Below, one piece after another: positions 38,189 through 47,343 of a stretch of 64,000 nt of DNA. Position 1 is the stretch's first letter; each line of letters begins with the position of its first letter. The DNA is taken from contig QOQI01000001.1 of assembly GCA_003332035.1 (NCBI GenBank), positions 110,536 through 174,535 on the forward strand. The letters run 5' to 3'. This DNA comes from Paracoccaceae bacterium (GTDB lineage: Bacteria; Pseudomonadota; Alphaproteobacteria; Rhodobacterales; Rhodobacteraceae). The notes under the pieces were generated by a model that was not told the DNA's origin, made no database searches, and worked only from the letters and a program-made list of their open reading frames with translations. The position numbers and the translations under genes were made by a program.

Positions 38189-38938
38189 TTATATGTTAAA
38201 ATCTTTTCCTAAATAAACCCGACGAACATTGTCATTATTAACAACATCCTCGGGCAATCCAGAAATAATAACTCGACCATCATGTAAAATATATGCCCTG
38301 TCTACAATCTTAAGGGTATCTCGCACATTATGATCAGTTATAAGCACACCGATACCTTGGCTTTTTAATTCTGCAACTAGATTGCGAACATCATTTATAG
38401 AGATTGGATCAACCCCAGCGAATGGTTCATCTAGTAGAATATATTTTGGATCTGTAGCTAAGGCTCGGGCAATTTCTACCCTCCGACGTTCACCGCCTGA
38501 TAAAGCAAGCGCAGGAGTTCTTCTTAAGTGCCCTATTCGAAAATCTGATAATAATTTTTCTAATTTTGCTTGTCGCTCTGATTTTACAGGAGTTGAAATA
38601 TCAAGTATCGATTTTATGTTCTCCTCAACATTCAAACCTCTGAAGATAGACGTCTCTTGTGGCAAATAAGCCAAACCCATCCTAGCTCGGCGGTACATAG
38701 GCATAGTCGTAACATCTACGCCATCTATTTTTACCTGTCCGCCATCTGACGAAGTTAATCCGGCTATAGAATAAAATGTGGTTGTTTTCCCAGACCCATT
38801 CGGTCCTAGCAGAGCAACTACTTCTCCTCTTCGTAGTTGTAAGGAAACATCGTGAATAACTATCCGTTTTTTAAAGCTCTTCCTGAGACCCGCTACCTGC
38901 AACCCTGTTTCAGATTCTAATACCTTGAGAGAAGACAT
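38189..38938 (-). CDS. lptB: LPS export ABC transporter ATP-binding protein LptB
   Basis: Cytosolic ATPase of the LptB2FGC complex that extracts lipopolysaccharide from the inner membrane. It has Walker A GPNGSGKT (residues 45-52), signature LSGGERRRVEIARAL, Walker B YILLDEPFAG and H-loop ITDHN. Length is 249 residues. Its ATG directly follows the lptA stop. Downstream is a 199-base gap before hpf. That gap has a TTTTTACT/AGTAAAAA dyad at 38084-38101, which could end the lpt message. Confidence 0.96.
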   Translation of the reverse strand: MSSLKVLESETGLQVAGLRKSFKKRIVIHDVSLQLRRGEVVALLGPNGSGKTTTFYSIAGLTSSDGGQVKIDGVDVTTMPMYRRARMGLAYLPQETSIFRGLNVEENIKSILDISTPVKSERQAKLEKLLSDFRIGHLRRTPALALSGGERRRVEIARALATDPKYILLDEPFAGVDPISINDVRNLVAELKSQGIGVLITDHNVRDTLKIVDRAYILHDGRVIISGLPEDVVNNDNVRRVYLGKDFNI

Positions 38939-39415
38939 TTAATTGGTACTCGGGGATATAACTGTTTTTACGCTACCTACCAGTTGAGTCAGGCCTGTTT
39001 CTGTATTGATTAAGATTTGGTCAGCCATTATATTGTTAGCGCCCTGAATTAATTGAGCGTTTCCAGTTAAAGAAATAGAATTACCCGTCAACGAATAAAC
39101 AGCTTTATCGGCCCTAGCAATGTCCTGGTTACTTTTTAATTCGATATTGCGTTCTGCGAAGATTTTTTCCAATTTGTTAGTCTTAGAATAAGTAGCCTTA
39201 ACATATTCTGCACTTAATACAGTCGCACCCTGAATGATTTTTACGCCATCAAATAATTCGGCTAAATTCTCTTCTTGGTTGAAAACTAAACGATCAGAGC
39301 TGAACTCAACTGGTTCTGTTCGATCCGATGATAGGGATCCAAAACCAGAGTTCTGTGAGAATGCCATATTAGATAATAACACCACATATAAAAAAATTTT
39401 TACAAATTTTGACAA
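38939..39415 (-). CDS. lptA: LPS transport periplasmic protein LptA
   Basis: Periplasmic bridge protein of the LPS transport system (158 residues). The N-terminal signal peptide (about residues 1-20, ending near AFSQ) is followed by the beta-jellyroll of the OstA/LptA family (ATVLSAEYVKATYSKTN). It starts with TTG at 39415. It is between lptC and lptB and adjacent to both, so it belongs to the same operon. The protein is short for LptA but complete in frame. Confidence 0.88.
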   Translation of the reverse strand: MSKFVKIFLYVVLLSNMAFSQNSGFGSLSSDRTEPVEFSSDRLVFNQEENLAELFDGVKIIQGATVLSAEYVKATYSKTNKLEKIFAERNIELKSNQDIARADKAVYSLTGNSISLTGNAQLIQGANNIMADQILINTETGLTQLVGSVKTVISPSTN

Positions 39416-39425
39416 GTCTCTACTC

Positions 39426-40031
39426 TTAAAAAGATTTACCAGGATTGTATACCATTTTAACGCCTTTAGTAAAACTGATAACTAGATTAGATGATGCATT
39501 TTCTTTAATTATATCAAGTTTGCCTGCCTCTATGTTGCTATTTCCAAATATTCCTTTGATCGGGCCATCAGCCTGTATCAAAGTTTTGTCAAGCGCTGTA
39601 AATATTTTTGGGGCGGTAATTTCCATTTTGTCATTTGTTTGTAAGATTACATTTTTTGAAAAAATTAAATTCTTTTTTCCTTTGTCCAGAAGAGCCGTAT
39701 CGGATGACAAAAATAAATCAGAGCCACTTACAGAAAAAATTCTCAAGATAGCAGATTTTATAAGAGCTATATCTTTTTTCTCAGTTGAGATAATTTGCTC
39801 TGCTGATATGCGAACTTCATCGCCGGAGTTTGTCATAGATGAGTATATTGGTTTAGTGAGCCCATCATCTAGTGTTGCAAAGTCTATATCCTTGGCGAAA
39901 GGAATTTCTGTACTTGGGTCTAATTTTTTTGCTGATAAAAAAATCATCACGAGGGCGAATAAGCCTAGAAAAACCAGAGTTAGTTTTAGGTAAAAAACTG
40001 TATTTGAGTAACTGATTTTCAATGCGGGCAT
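39426..40031 (-). CDS. lptC: LPS export ABC transporter periplasmic protein LptC
   Basis: Bitopic inner-membrane protein (201 residues) that connects LptBFG to LptA. A single N-terminal membrane helix (about residues 12-32, TLVFLGLFALVMIFL) is followed by a periplasmic beta domain. It is 10 bases upstream of lptA and 13 bases downstream of rnd, so all lie in one operon. LptC proteins vary greatly in sequence, so the assignment rests mainly on position and the membrane segment. Confidence 0.87.
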   Translation of the reverse strand: MPALKISYSNTVFYLKLTLVFLGLFALVMIFLSAKKLDPSTEIPFAKDIDFATLDDGLTKPIYSSMTNSGDEVRISAEQIISTEKKDIALIKSAILRIFSVSGSDLFLSSDTALLDKGKKNLIFSKNVILQTNDKMEITAPKIFTALDKTLIQADGPIKGIFGNSNIEAGKLDIIKENASSNLVISFTKGVKMVYNPGKSF

Positions 40032-40044
40032 TTATAAAACCGGG

Positions 40045-40656
40045 TTAATGCTCAAAAATATCTATATCATTCCAACCCTTAATGTCTAAGGCTGCGCGAA
40101 ATGGTAGAAATTTAAAACATTCGTTAGCCAAATCATCTCTATTTTCACGTTCAAGCATTTCGTTTAGTTTTTCTCGTAATGCGTGCAAATACAAAACGTC
40201 AGTTGCAGCATAGTCTACTTGGGCTTTCGTTAGGGTTTTGGCTCCCCAGTCACTTGATTGCTGCTGCTTGGAAATATCAATTTCTAAAAGCTCTGTTAGG
40301 AGATTTTTTAACCCATGACGATCAGTATAGGTTCGCGCAATTTTACTCGCTATTTTTGTACAATAAACAGGTGAAGCAAGAAGTCCAAAAGTAGAATATA
40401 AAATGGCAATATCAAAACGTCCAAAATGAAACAACTTCAGTATATTTTTGTTCTTAAGCAACCTTGTTAGGTTCTGTGCCTTCTTTTGATCTTTTTCTAT
40501 CTGGACAATGTGGGTGTGCCCATCACCCGATGAAAGCTGCACTACACAAAGTCGATCGCGACTAGGGTTCAATCCCATCGTTTCGCAATCAACTGCAACG
40601 ATTTTGCCTAGGTCAAGGTCATCAGGTAAATCTTTACTGTAGGTAAAATTTGTCAC
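40045..40656 (-). CDS. rnd: Ribonuclease D family 3'-5' exonuclease
   Basis: DEDD-family exonuclease for tRNA and small RNA 3' ends. Motif I is DCETMG with D23 and E25, motif II is HFGRFDIAIL, and motif III is YAATDVLYL. At 203 residues it is the short type without HRDC domains. A GTG at 40656 is taken as start because AAGGAA lies just upstream. A TTG at 40683 would add nine residues without a good site. It heads the rnd-lptCAB block. Confidence 0.92.
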   Translation of the reverse strand: MTNFTYSKDLPDDLDLGKIVAVDCETMGLNPSRDRLCVVQLSSGDGHTHIVQIEKDQKKAQNLTRLLKNKNILKLFHFGRFDIAILYSTFGLLASPVYCTKIASKIARTYTDRHGLKNLLTELLEIDISKQQQSSDWGAKTLTKAQVDYAATDVLYLHALREKLNEMLERENRDDLANECFKFLPFRAALDIKGWNDIDIFEH

Positions 40657-40789
40657 TGGGTTTCCTTTTTTATGATCTCTCAATATTCAAATAACTATTA
40701 GCTCGGGATCAAGCAACCATAGAAAATATATATTTAACTATAAAGAATTTAAGAATAAACTAAAAACTAGACATAAAAAATGATAAGCT

Positions 40790-41605
40790 ATGATTTCTAA
40801 TAATTTGTTTTCCTTAAAAGGAAAGACGGCTCTTGTTACTGGGGGATCCACTGGTATTGGCCTTATGGCAACTGTGGGTTTAGTTTCAGCGGGTGCAAAA
40901 GTTTTTATCGTTTCTCGAAAATTAGAAAATTGTCAGAACGCAGCTGAAGAACTAAATAATTACGACTTTGAGGGGGAGGTTATACCTTTTAGAGGTGATT
41001 TGAGCAGTGAGACTGGGATTAGTGATATAACTGATGAAATCTATGCTCAAAATTCAGAATTGCACATTTTAGTTAACAACGCTGGTAGAACCTGGGGCTC
41101 AGAACTTAGTAGTTTTCCTTACGAAGCTTGGGCAAAAGTTCTTAATCTTAATGTCTCGGCTATTTTTTATCTAACTCAGAAACTGGTCCCCTTGTTGGCA
41201 GCCTCCTCAAAGTCAGATTTTCCATCTCGTGTTGTGAATATAGGTAGTGTTATGGGGGAAGTTCCAATGGGCGATGGAGCTTATTCGTATGCAGCCTCCA
41301 AATCTGCGGTTCATCATATAACCAGGATTTTAGCCAAGGAACTGGCTGAAAGAAATATAACAGTGAACGCTCTTTCTCCTGGCCCATTTCAATCTAACAT
41401 GACTGATTTTGCGATAGGGGACTCAAAAGGAACTATGCGTGTTTCAAAAAGAGTTCCGCTAAAGCGCATAGGGCACACCGACGATATTGCTGCATCCATT
41501 CAATTTTTATGCGGAAAAGGTGGATCATATGTTACTGGTGCAATATTACCAATATCTGGTGGGATAAATGTTTCAACCGGACCCAGTATATTTGGTGAGG
41601 ACTGA
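40790..41605 (+). CDS. Short-chain dehydrogenase/reductase
   Basis: SDR-family oxidoreductase (271 residues). NAD(P) loop TGGSTGIG (17-24), NAG motif, catalytic Ser in NIGSVMGE and YxxxK in YSYAASK. Resembles a 3-oxoacyl-ACP or other alcohol/keto reductase; the substrate is unknown. It is the first of three head-to-tail genes with MaoC and APH-like proteins, which suggests work on an acyl-CoA or related hydroxyl compound. It starts at ATG 40790. Confidence 0.87.
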   Translation: MISNNLFSLKGKTALVTGGSTGIGLMATVGLVSAGAKVFIVSRKLENCQNAAEELNNYDFEGEVIPFRGDLSSETGISDITDEIYAQNSELHILVNNAGRTWGSELSSFPYEAWAKVLNLNVSAIFYLTQKLVPLLAASSKSDFPSRVVNIGSVMGEVPMGDGAYSYAASKSAVHHITRILAKELAERNITVNALSPGPFQSNMTDFAIGDSKGTMRVSKRVPLKRIGHTDDIAASIQFLCGKGGSYVTGAILPISGGINVSTGPSIFGED

Positions 41606-41606
41606 T

Positions 41607-42080
41607 TTGCTGACCTTTGAAGATCTTAAACAACAATTAGGTTTAGAAGTAGGTGTCTCTAGATGGTTTGCCATTGACCAAGAAAGGGTAGATAAATTTG
41701 CTGACTTAACAGAAGATTGGCAATATATCCACGTGGATCCAATTGCTGCTAAAAATACATCTTTTAATGGAACTATAGCGCATGGATTTTTAACAGTTTC
41801 ATTACTTTCTGCGATGTATTACGACGCAATTCCTGTCATAGAAGGATCTAAATTAGGAGTAAACTATGGCTTTGAAAAGCTCAGGTTTTTATCACCTGTA
41901 AAAGTTGGATCACGAGTTCGAGGACACTTTGAGCTTGCTGATATTCGAGAAGTAAGGCCCTTCGAAATTTCGACGACATGGCGTGTTCAAGTTGAGATAG
42001 AGGGCTTTGAGAAGCCAGCTTTGGTTGCCCACTGGATTGGGAGGCAATATTTGTCAAAAGGTCTTGGTCAAGATGGCTAA
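41607..42080 (+). CDS. MaoC family dehydratase (hot-dog fold)
   Basis: Hydratase/dehydratase-like protein of 157 residues. The hot-dog signature DWQYIHVDPIAAKNTSF carries the catalytic Asp and His, followed by IAHGFLTVSLL. It probably hydrates an enoyl-CoA. I use a TTG start at 41607 because GGTGAGG is 6-7 bases upstream and this fits family N-termini. An ATG at 41568 inside the SDR would add 13 residues. It overlaps the next gene by 8 bases. Confidence 0.85.
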   Translation: MLTFEDLKQQLGLEVGVSRWFAIDQERVDKFADLTEDWQYIHVDPIAAKNTSFNGTIAHGFLTVSLLSAMYYDAIPVIEGSKLGVNYGFEKLRFLSPVKVGSRVRGHFELADIREVRPFEISTTWRVQVEIEGFEKPALVAHWIGRQYLSKGLGQDG

Positions 42081-43098
42081 ATCGAAGTTAGATTTCAAAG
42101 CTGCATCAGAATGGGCTGAAACTAATATTGAAAATTTTTATAGACCCGCAAAGTATACAAAGTTTAATTCTGGTCAGTCCAACCCAACCTATTTAATCGA
42201 AACCCCCAAGAAAAAATATGTTCTTCGAAAAAAACCAGAAGGGGTTTTATTAAAGTCGGCACATGCGGTGGATAGGGAGTATAGAGTTCAGTTAGCCTTG
42301 CAAAATAGCCAGGTTCCAGTGCCAAGAATGCTTGCTTTCTGTGCTGATGTTAGTGTTTTAGGCACAGAATTCTATATTATGGAGCACATACAGGGTATTT
42401 GTTTTGAGGATCCACGTTTAGATGTCGTCGCTGAGCATCGCCGTTATTCAATCTTTGAAGAAATGAGCAATATCTTAGCGGAGATACACAAAGTCGACTT
42501 ATTAAAAGTTGGTCTTTCCGACTACGGTCCAGGCGGCGACTATTTCACTAGACAAATTACTCGTTGGACGAAACAATATCGATCTTCTGAAACAGATCAA
42601 ATTACAAGTATGAACCAACTTATCCTATGGTTGGAAGGAAATACTCCGGTCGATGATGGAAAACGATGTTTAGTTCATGGAGATTTCCGATTAGATAATT
42701 TATTTTTTGACCCTAAAAAAAATAAGTGTGTGGCGGTATTAGATTGGGAGCTTTCAACTATTGGGCATCCTTTTGCAGATCTAGCTAGCGTACTTATGCA
42801 GTGGTCAATGCCAACTGGCTTAGAGGGGCGCGGTTTGCAAAACGTAGACAGAAAAGAATTTGGTCTTATGGAAGACAAAGAATTTATTGAGTCTTACTGT
42901 AAAAGGGCGGGTTTAAACGGTATTTATAATTTTGAATTTTATATGGCATTCGCTTTTTTTCGAATGGCAGCTATACTTCAAGGAGTTAAGAAAAGAGGGC
43001 TTGAAGGTAATGCATCGAACCCAGAAAAAGCCATGAAACTTGGAAAATTAGTCAAATTATTTTCTGAAAAAGGGATTGCTGTTTTACAAAAGAATTAA
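42073..43098 (+). CDS. Phosphotransferase family protein (aminoglycoside phosphotransferase-like, ACAD10-type)
   Basis: Kinase-like protein (341 residues) with HGDFRLDNLFFD (Brenner-type catalytic loop) and the metal-binding VLDWELSTIGHPFADLA. The family includes choline/aminoglycoside kinases and a group tied to acyl-CoA degradation, such as the ACAD10 N-terminal kinase. The substrate is unknown. It starts at ATG 42073, inside the MaoC stop region (8-base overlap). A longer frame to 42007 is rejected as it would cover MaoC. Linked to SDR and MaoC, it probably acts on 4-hydroxyacyl-type compounds, but this is only an inference. Confidence 0.83.
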   Translation: MAKSKLDFKAASEWAETNIENFYRPAKYTKFNSGQSNPTYLIETPKKKYVLRKKPEGVLLKSAHAVDREYRVQLALQNSQVPVPRMLAFCADVSVLGTEFYIMEHIQGICFEDPRLDVVAEHRRYSIFEEMSNILAEIHKVDLLKVGLSDYGPGGDYFTRQITRWTKQYRSSETDQITSMNQLILWLEGNTPVDDGKRCLVHGDFRLDNLFFDPKKNKCVAVLDWELSTIGHPFADLASVLMQWSMPTGLEGRGLQNVDRKEFGLMEDKEFIESYCKRAGLNGIYNFEFYMAFAFFRMAAILQGVKKRGLEGNASNPEKAMKLGKLVKLFSEKGIAVLQKN

Positions 43099-43109
43099 CG
43101 GCATTTGGG

Positions 43110-44174
43110 TTAGTCTATCCAGCCATTTAAATTTTTATCAATCAAAGAAGAAAGCGCATCGATGTGAGCAGTGCTGTCATTTAGACAGGGTATATAGGTA
43201 AATTCTTCTCCTCCAGCTTCCTCAAAACTTTCTTTAATTTCTTCGTTTATTTCTTCCAAAGTTTCAATACAGTCGGAGGAAAAAGCTGGTGCAATAACGG
43301 CTATAGACTTTTTCTTTTCTTCTTCAACAAGTCTTGCGACTTCTTCAACGGTGTAGGGCTTCAACCACTCTTCTGGTCCAAACTTAGATTGAAAGGTGGT
43401 AATAATATCGGTGTCTTTCCATCCCAAACGCTCCTTCAGTAACCTAGTAGTTTTCTGGCACTGGCAATGATACGGATCACCTTGCATTAAATATCTTTTT
43501 GGCACGCCATGATAGCTGCAAACGAGAATTTCAGGTTTAGTCTTTTTTGCAGCATAAGCTTCTTCTACAGATTGTGCTAAGGCTTCAATGTATTGAGGTT
43601 GTTCAAAATAAGGCTCTACAACGCGAACAACTGGTTGCCATTTTTCCCGCATTAACGCTCTAAAAAATTGATCATTAGCTGTTGCGGACGTAGCTCCCGC
43701 ATAATGAGGATAAAGAGGAAAAAATAAAATTTTTGTACAACCTTCTTGAACCATTTCCCTTACCTTGGATTGTGTTGAAGGATTTCCGTAACGCATACAA
43801 AAATCCACTTTGACCTTCTGCCCATATTTTTTTTCCATGACTGTTTTTATTTTGAGTGTTTGATTTCTCGTTATCGTCATTAGGGGACTTTCATTTCCCT
43901 CATTATTCCAAATAGACTTATACGCTGCACCAGACCTAGACGGGCGAATTGATAATATCACCAATTGTAACAATGGCTGCCATAGCCAAGGAGAATAATC
44001 TATAACACGTCTATCTGACAAAAACTCTGACAAATAGCGCCTCATTGACCAATAGTCATAGTTATCGGGAGTACCCAAGTTAGTTAGAAGAATTCCAACT
44101 CGCTTTTTTGGAACTTTTGGGTGATCCGCTTCCGCATGTTTGGGGATCGTTAGTGATGCTGTTTCATCAAACAT
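43110..44174 (-). CDS. hemH: Ferrochelatase HemH
   Basis: Inserts ferrous iron into protoporphyrin IX, the last step of heme synthesis. The family segment CSYHGVPKRYLMQGDPY with the catalytic His is near residue 225, and a conserved Glu lies in SDCIETLEEI near 305. Length 354 fits. It is preceded by an NDUFAF5-like gene on the same strand (59-base gap). Confidence 0.95.
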   Translation of the reverse strand: MFDETASLTIPKHAEADHPKVPKKRVGILLTNLGTPDNYDYWSMRRYLSEFLSDRRVIDYSPWLWQPLLQLVILSIRPSRSGAAYKSIWNNEGNESPLMTITRNQTLKIKTVMEKKYGQKVKVDFCMRYGNPSTQSKVREMVQEGCTKILFFPLYPHYAGATSATANDQFFRALMREKWQPVVRVVEPYFEQPQYIEALAQSVEEAYAAKKTKPEILVCSYHGVPKRYLMQGDPYHCQCQKTTRLLKERLGWKDTDIITTFQSKFGPEEWLKPYTVEEVARLVEEEKKKSIAVIAPAFSSDCIETLEEINEEIKESFEEAGGEEFTYIPCLNDSTAHIDALSSLIDKNLNGWID

Positions 44175-44233
44175 TATTTGTTTTCTCTTATTCTTGTCAG
44201 TGTGCTGTTGAGGTAAGTCATTGTGTTAGATGG

Positions 44234-45052
44234 TCAATCTCTCAGTTTTTCTTCTTTTACTTTTAGCGCATCAGCAAGTCTCATTGTTGCTGAGCCAGGT
44301 TTAAGGGGTTTGGGTATATCTTGCGATGGCACCCAGCCAGTTATAGTAATGAATTCAAAGGTGGCTTTTACACTTTTATTTTCTGAATTCTGACTGTCGA
44401 TATATTTATCAGAAGCCAAAGAAAAGAGTTTACGATGTGAAAATTTTTTTAATCGATGTTTCTGAACATTTGTTTCCCCCATTTTTCGAAGATCATAAAA
44501 AAGATCTAAGGGTTTTCCATAATCTACCATATTCACACTAATATCTGCTACAGGTAGAGCAAAACCTGCACGCATTAGAAAAGAGCCAGCATCACGAATA
44601 TCTATCATTGGTAAGACTCTAGGTGAAATACCGCCTGTCAATTCAATTTCTGCCGAGGCAATTGAGTCTCTAAGTTCATTTAGTGTTTGACCACCTAAGA
44701 AAATACCAAGCAGCAAACCACCTTCCTTCATTATTGATCGGCATTGGACTAATTGGCCAATAGGATCATTAGCGTAATGCAATGACATACCGTGGATTAC
44801 TAAATCGTACCCTTTTTGAGGGAATGCTAATATTTCGTCATCAGCAATAAATTCAGCGCCATGAAAAGCTTCCTGCCAATAAAAAGGATTACCACAAATG
44901 ATTAAAATTTTTTCAAAACGCTTTTTGATGAATTTCAACCGATCTTTTATTTCCTGAACAGCTAATTTTTGGAGAAAATTATCTTCCTTATCCGATCTCA
45001 TCCTGCTTCGTACTAAGGCTTCTTTATCAATAATTTCTTCACTATTTTTCAT
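44234..45052 (-). CDS. NDUFAF5-like SAM methyltransferase-fold protein with degenerate motif I
   Basis: Protein of 272 residues resembling NDUFAF5 and BioC-type SAM proteins. The segments GMSLHYANDPIGQLVQCRSI and LGGQTLNELRDS match the NDUFAF5 pattern. Human NDUFAF5 hydroxylates an arginine of NDUFS7 for complex I assembly. In this copy motif I is ILIICGNPFYW, lacking the glycine-rich loop. A complex I assembly role is a family-based inference. It shares no visible operon with hemH beyond proximity. Confidence 0.75.
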   Translation of the reverse strand: MKNSEEIIDKEALVRSRMRSDKEDNFLQKLAVQEIKDRLKFIKKRFEKILIICGNPFYWQEAFHGAEFIADDEILAFPQKGYDLVIHGMSLHYANDPIGQLVQCRSIMKEGGLLLGIFLGGQTLNELRDSIASAEIELTGGISPRVLPMIDIRDAGSFLMRAGFALPVADISVNMVDYGKPLDLFYDLRKMGETNVQKHRLKKFSHRKLFSLASDKYIDSQNSENKSVKATFEFITITGWVPSQDIPKPLKPGSATMRLADALKVKEEKLRD

Positions 45053-45194
45053 ATTGTTGGGATAAAGAGATTCTTTGAAATATTCAAAGTATAAGTTTCT
45101 TTTTTAGAATAAACATGACCTTAATTGTTTTATATAAAATTATGGCTTATTTGTTGGTAATGTAACTAAATTAGATTAGAAAAATTATTGAGCA

Positions 45195-45452
45195 ATGGAA
45201 ATTGACATCTATACTTCACCGCTCTGCGGCTTTTGCACGATTGCAAAAAATTTATTGATAAAAAAGGGCGTGGACTTTAATGAGTTCGATGTTCTGAAGG
45301 ATCCATCTCTAAAGCCAATTATGGTTGAGCGAGCAAACGGAGCCAAAACAGTGCCCCAGATTTTTATCAATGAGCAACATATTGGTGGGTGGGAGCAATT
45401 ATTCGGATTAGACCAAATCGGCAAGTTAGACGAAATTCTTATTAAGAAATGA
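45195..45452 (+). CDS. grxC: Glutaredoxin GrxC
   Basis: Small thiol-disulfide oxidoreductase (85 residues) using glutathione. The active site is C11-G-F-C14. The cis-Pro stretch KTVPQIF and the IGGWEQL glutathione contact are present. Followed 39 bases later by a MarR gene. It is divergent from the NDUFAF5-like gene; a CTTTGAA/TTCAAAG dyad (45073-45089) lies between the two. Confidence 0.94.
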   Translation: MEIDIYTSPLCGFCTIAKNLLIKKGVDFNEFDVLKDPSLKPIMVERANGAKTVPQIFINEQHIGGWEQLFGLDQIGKLDEILIKK

Positions 45453-45491
45453 ATATTGGATCACATCAGTTACCCTCGCAGGCTTGTATAA

Positions 45492-45929
45492 ATGAATGAT
45501 GATAACAGCACACTTGCCATTTCTTTATTCAGTGAAATTTTGACAGTTGATCAACTACTAAGATTACAGCTGGCAAAAGTTTTACCTAAAGGAATGGAGT
45601 TATCACACTTCTCTGTCTTAAATCATTTAGCTCATATTAATGTTGAAAGAACACCGGCGCAGCTTGCAAAAAGCTTTCATGTTACTCGAGGCGCAATGAC
45701 CAATACCTTAAGGCGCCTAGAAGGGGCTGGGTATGTACATATTCGCCCTGATTGGGATGACGCTCGAAAGAAAAAGGTAGCCATAAGCCAATCGGGCCGC
45801 ATGGCACGAAATAACGCTATCTCTGCAGTTGCGCCCGTTTTAAATGAAGTTGTTTCTGATTTAGGAAAAGATCATTTGAAGCAAACATTACCAATTTTGC
45901 GAGGATTGAGAGTAAAATTGGAGCAGTAG
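45492..45929 (+). CDS. MarR family transcriptional regulator
   Basis: Winged-helix DNA-binding regulator of 145 residues. The helix-turn-helix is TPAQLAKSFHVTRGAMTNTL and the wing is DWDDARKKKVAI. Ligand and targets are not known. It follows grxC and precedes nhaA, so it may control one of these. No Cys-based sensor pair is seen. Confidence 0.9.
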   Translation: MNDDNSTLAISLFSEILTVDQLLRLQLAKVLPKGMELSHFSVLNHLAHINVERTPAQLAKSFHVTRGAMTNTLRRLEGAGYVHIRPDWDDARKKKVAISQSGRMARNNAISAVAPVLNEVVSDLGKDHLKQTLPILRGLRVKLEQ

Positions 45930-46012
45930 CTTTTATTTTGACTGTTTGAATTGCTGTTTTATATTTTTTCTATTATTTGGTTGTGACAATAATAAAGGCT
46001 TTTGAGGAATTC

Positions 46013-47311
46013 ATGTATCGCGTTTGGAACTTTTTAACTAACTATTCTCTTCTTTTGATTTTTGGGGCTTTAATTGCTTTAATATGGGCAAATACAAATC
46101 CTCATAGTTATCACCATCTTGTGGAATACCCGTTATGGTTCAATGATTGGCTTGGGCCTAACTACAAGTATTGGGCTAAGGCCTATGGAGATGGATACGA
46201 TACTTTTGCATCAGGTGGCGCAACCAATGTCCTGAGTTTTCATTATCTAGTAAACGATATTGGGATGGCCTTCTTTTTTGCTATAGCTGCAAAAGAAGTT
46301 TGGGAGGCGATTATTTTAAAAGATGGTAGTCTTCGCGGGAAAAAGGCTGCCACACCGTTAGTTGCAACAGCAGGTGGAATGTTTGGCCCAATTGCAGTGT
46401 ACTTAGGTCTAGCGGCTTTTATGGGTTCAGATACTTATAATGCTGTTCAAAACGGTTGGGCTATACCCACGGCAACTGATATTGCATTTAGTTATTTGGT
46501 TGGACGTATAGTTTTTGGTGCGGGACACCCTGCCGTCAGATTTTTGCTACTTTTAGCTATTGCGGATGATGCAGCTGGTTTAATTATTCTAGCAATATTT
46601 TATCCTTCAGGCGAACTAGCGCCCGAGTGGCTACTAGTCTCGTTTGCGGCAGCTTTCTTAACATATTTTTTATTCAACTGGCTTCCACATCGCATGGATG
46701 GCGGAAAACATGATCGGCCTTACACAACTTTGATTAGAAGATATTTAACTTTTTGGCCTTATTTGTTGGGTGGCTGCATAAGTTGGTATGGTTTCATGAA
46801 AGCAGGTTTGCATCCAGCATTGGGTTTATTACCGATTGTACCGACCATTCCCCATGCAGACCGTGCATTTGGGTTTTTTGACGCCGCCGAAGAGCATGCA
46901 CATGACCTGTTAAATATGATTGAACATGCTCTTAAGCATCCTGTCGAAATAGTTCTATTTTTCTTTGGTCTATTAAATGCTGGAGTAGAGTTTTCAGCCA
47001 TAGGCGATGCAACTTGGTTAGTTTTAGCTGGTTTGATAATTGGAAAACCTATTGGTATTTTTCTATTTGGGTGGCTGGCGGCATCACCGATGCGGCTAGG
47101 AATGCCACAAGGAATGCGCTTAATTGATTTGGTTGTTATAGGATTTGTGTCAGCAATTGGCTTCACGGTATCACTGTTTGTAGCAACAGTAGCTTTTGAT
47201 GCTGGTCCTGTTCAAGATGCTGCAAAAATGGGTGCTTTGTTTAGTTTTGCTGCAGCCATTCTTTCTATAATAGCAGGAAAAGTATTCAAAGTTGAAAAGC
47301 AGAACGGTTAA
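46013..47311 (+). CDS. nhaA: Na+/H+ antiporter NhaA
   Basis: Electrogenic sodium/proton antiporter of the inner membrane (432 residues). About 12 membrane helices are expected. The two transport aspartates are adjacent in AIADDAAGLI. The C-terminal IGFTVSLFVATVAF is a family match. The start at ATG 46013 is chosen because GAGGA lies just upstream; a TTG at 45977 would add 12 residues. It is consistent with a marine habitat. A perfect hairpin follows at 47315. Confidence 0.9.
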   Translation: MYRVWNFLTNYSLLLIFGALIALIWANTNPHSYHHLVEYPLWFNDWLGPNYKYWAKAYGDGYDTFASGGATNVLSFHYLVNDIGMAFFFAIAAKEVWEAIILKDGSLRGKKAATPLVATAGGMFGPIAVYLGLAAFMGSDTYNAVQNGWAIPTATDIAFSYLVGRIVFGAGHPAVRFLLLLAIADDAAGLIILAIFYPSGELAPEWLLVSFAAAFLTYFLFNWLPHRMDGGKHDRPYTTLIRRYLTFWPYLLGGCISWYGFMKAGLHPALGLLPIVPTIPHADRAFGFFDAAEEHAHDLLNMIEHALKHPVEIVLFFFGLLNAGVEFSAIGDATWLVLAGLIIGKPIGIFLFGWLAASPMRLGMPQGMRLIDLVVIGFVSAIGFTVSLFVATVAFDAGPVQDAAKMGALFSFAAAILSIIAGKVFKVEKQNG

Positions 47312-47314
47312 AGC

Positions 47315-47343
47315 TTGGGTAAAGTTTCGTAAACTTTACCCAA
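47315..47343. terminator. Perfect 13-bp hairpin between nhaA and secA
   Basis: TTGGGTAAAGTTT (47315-47327) pairs exactly with AAACTTTACCCAA (47331-47343) around a 3-base loop. It starts 3 bases after the nhaA stop. On the plus strand it lacks a T-tract, so the strength as an nhaA terminator is uncertain. It could act for either converging gene. Confidence 0.6.
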
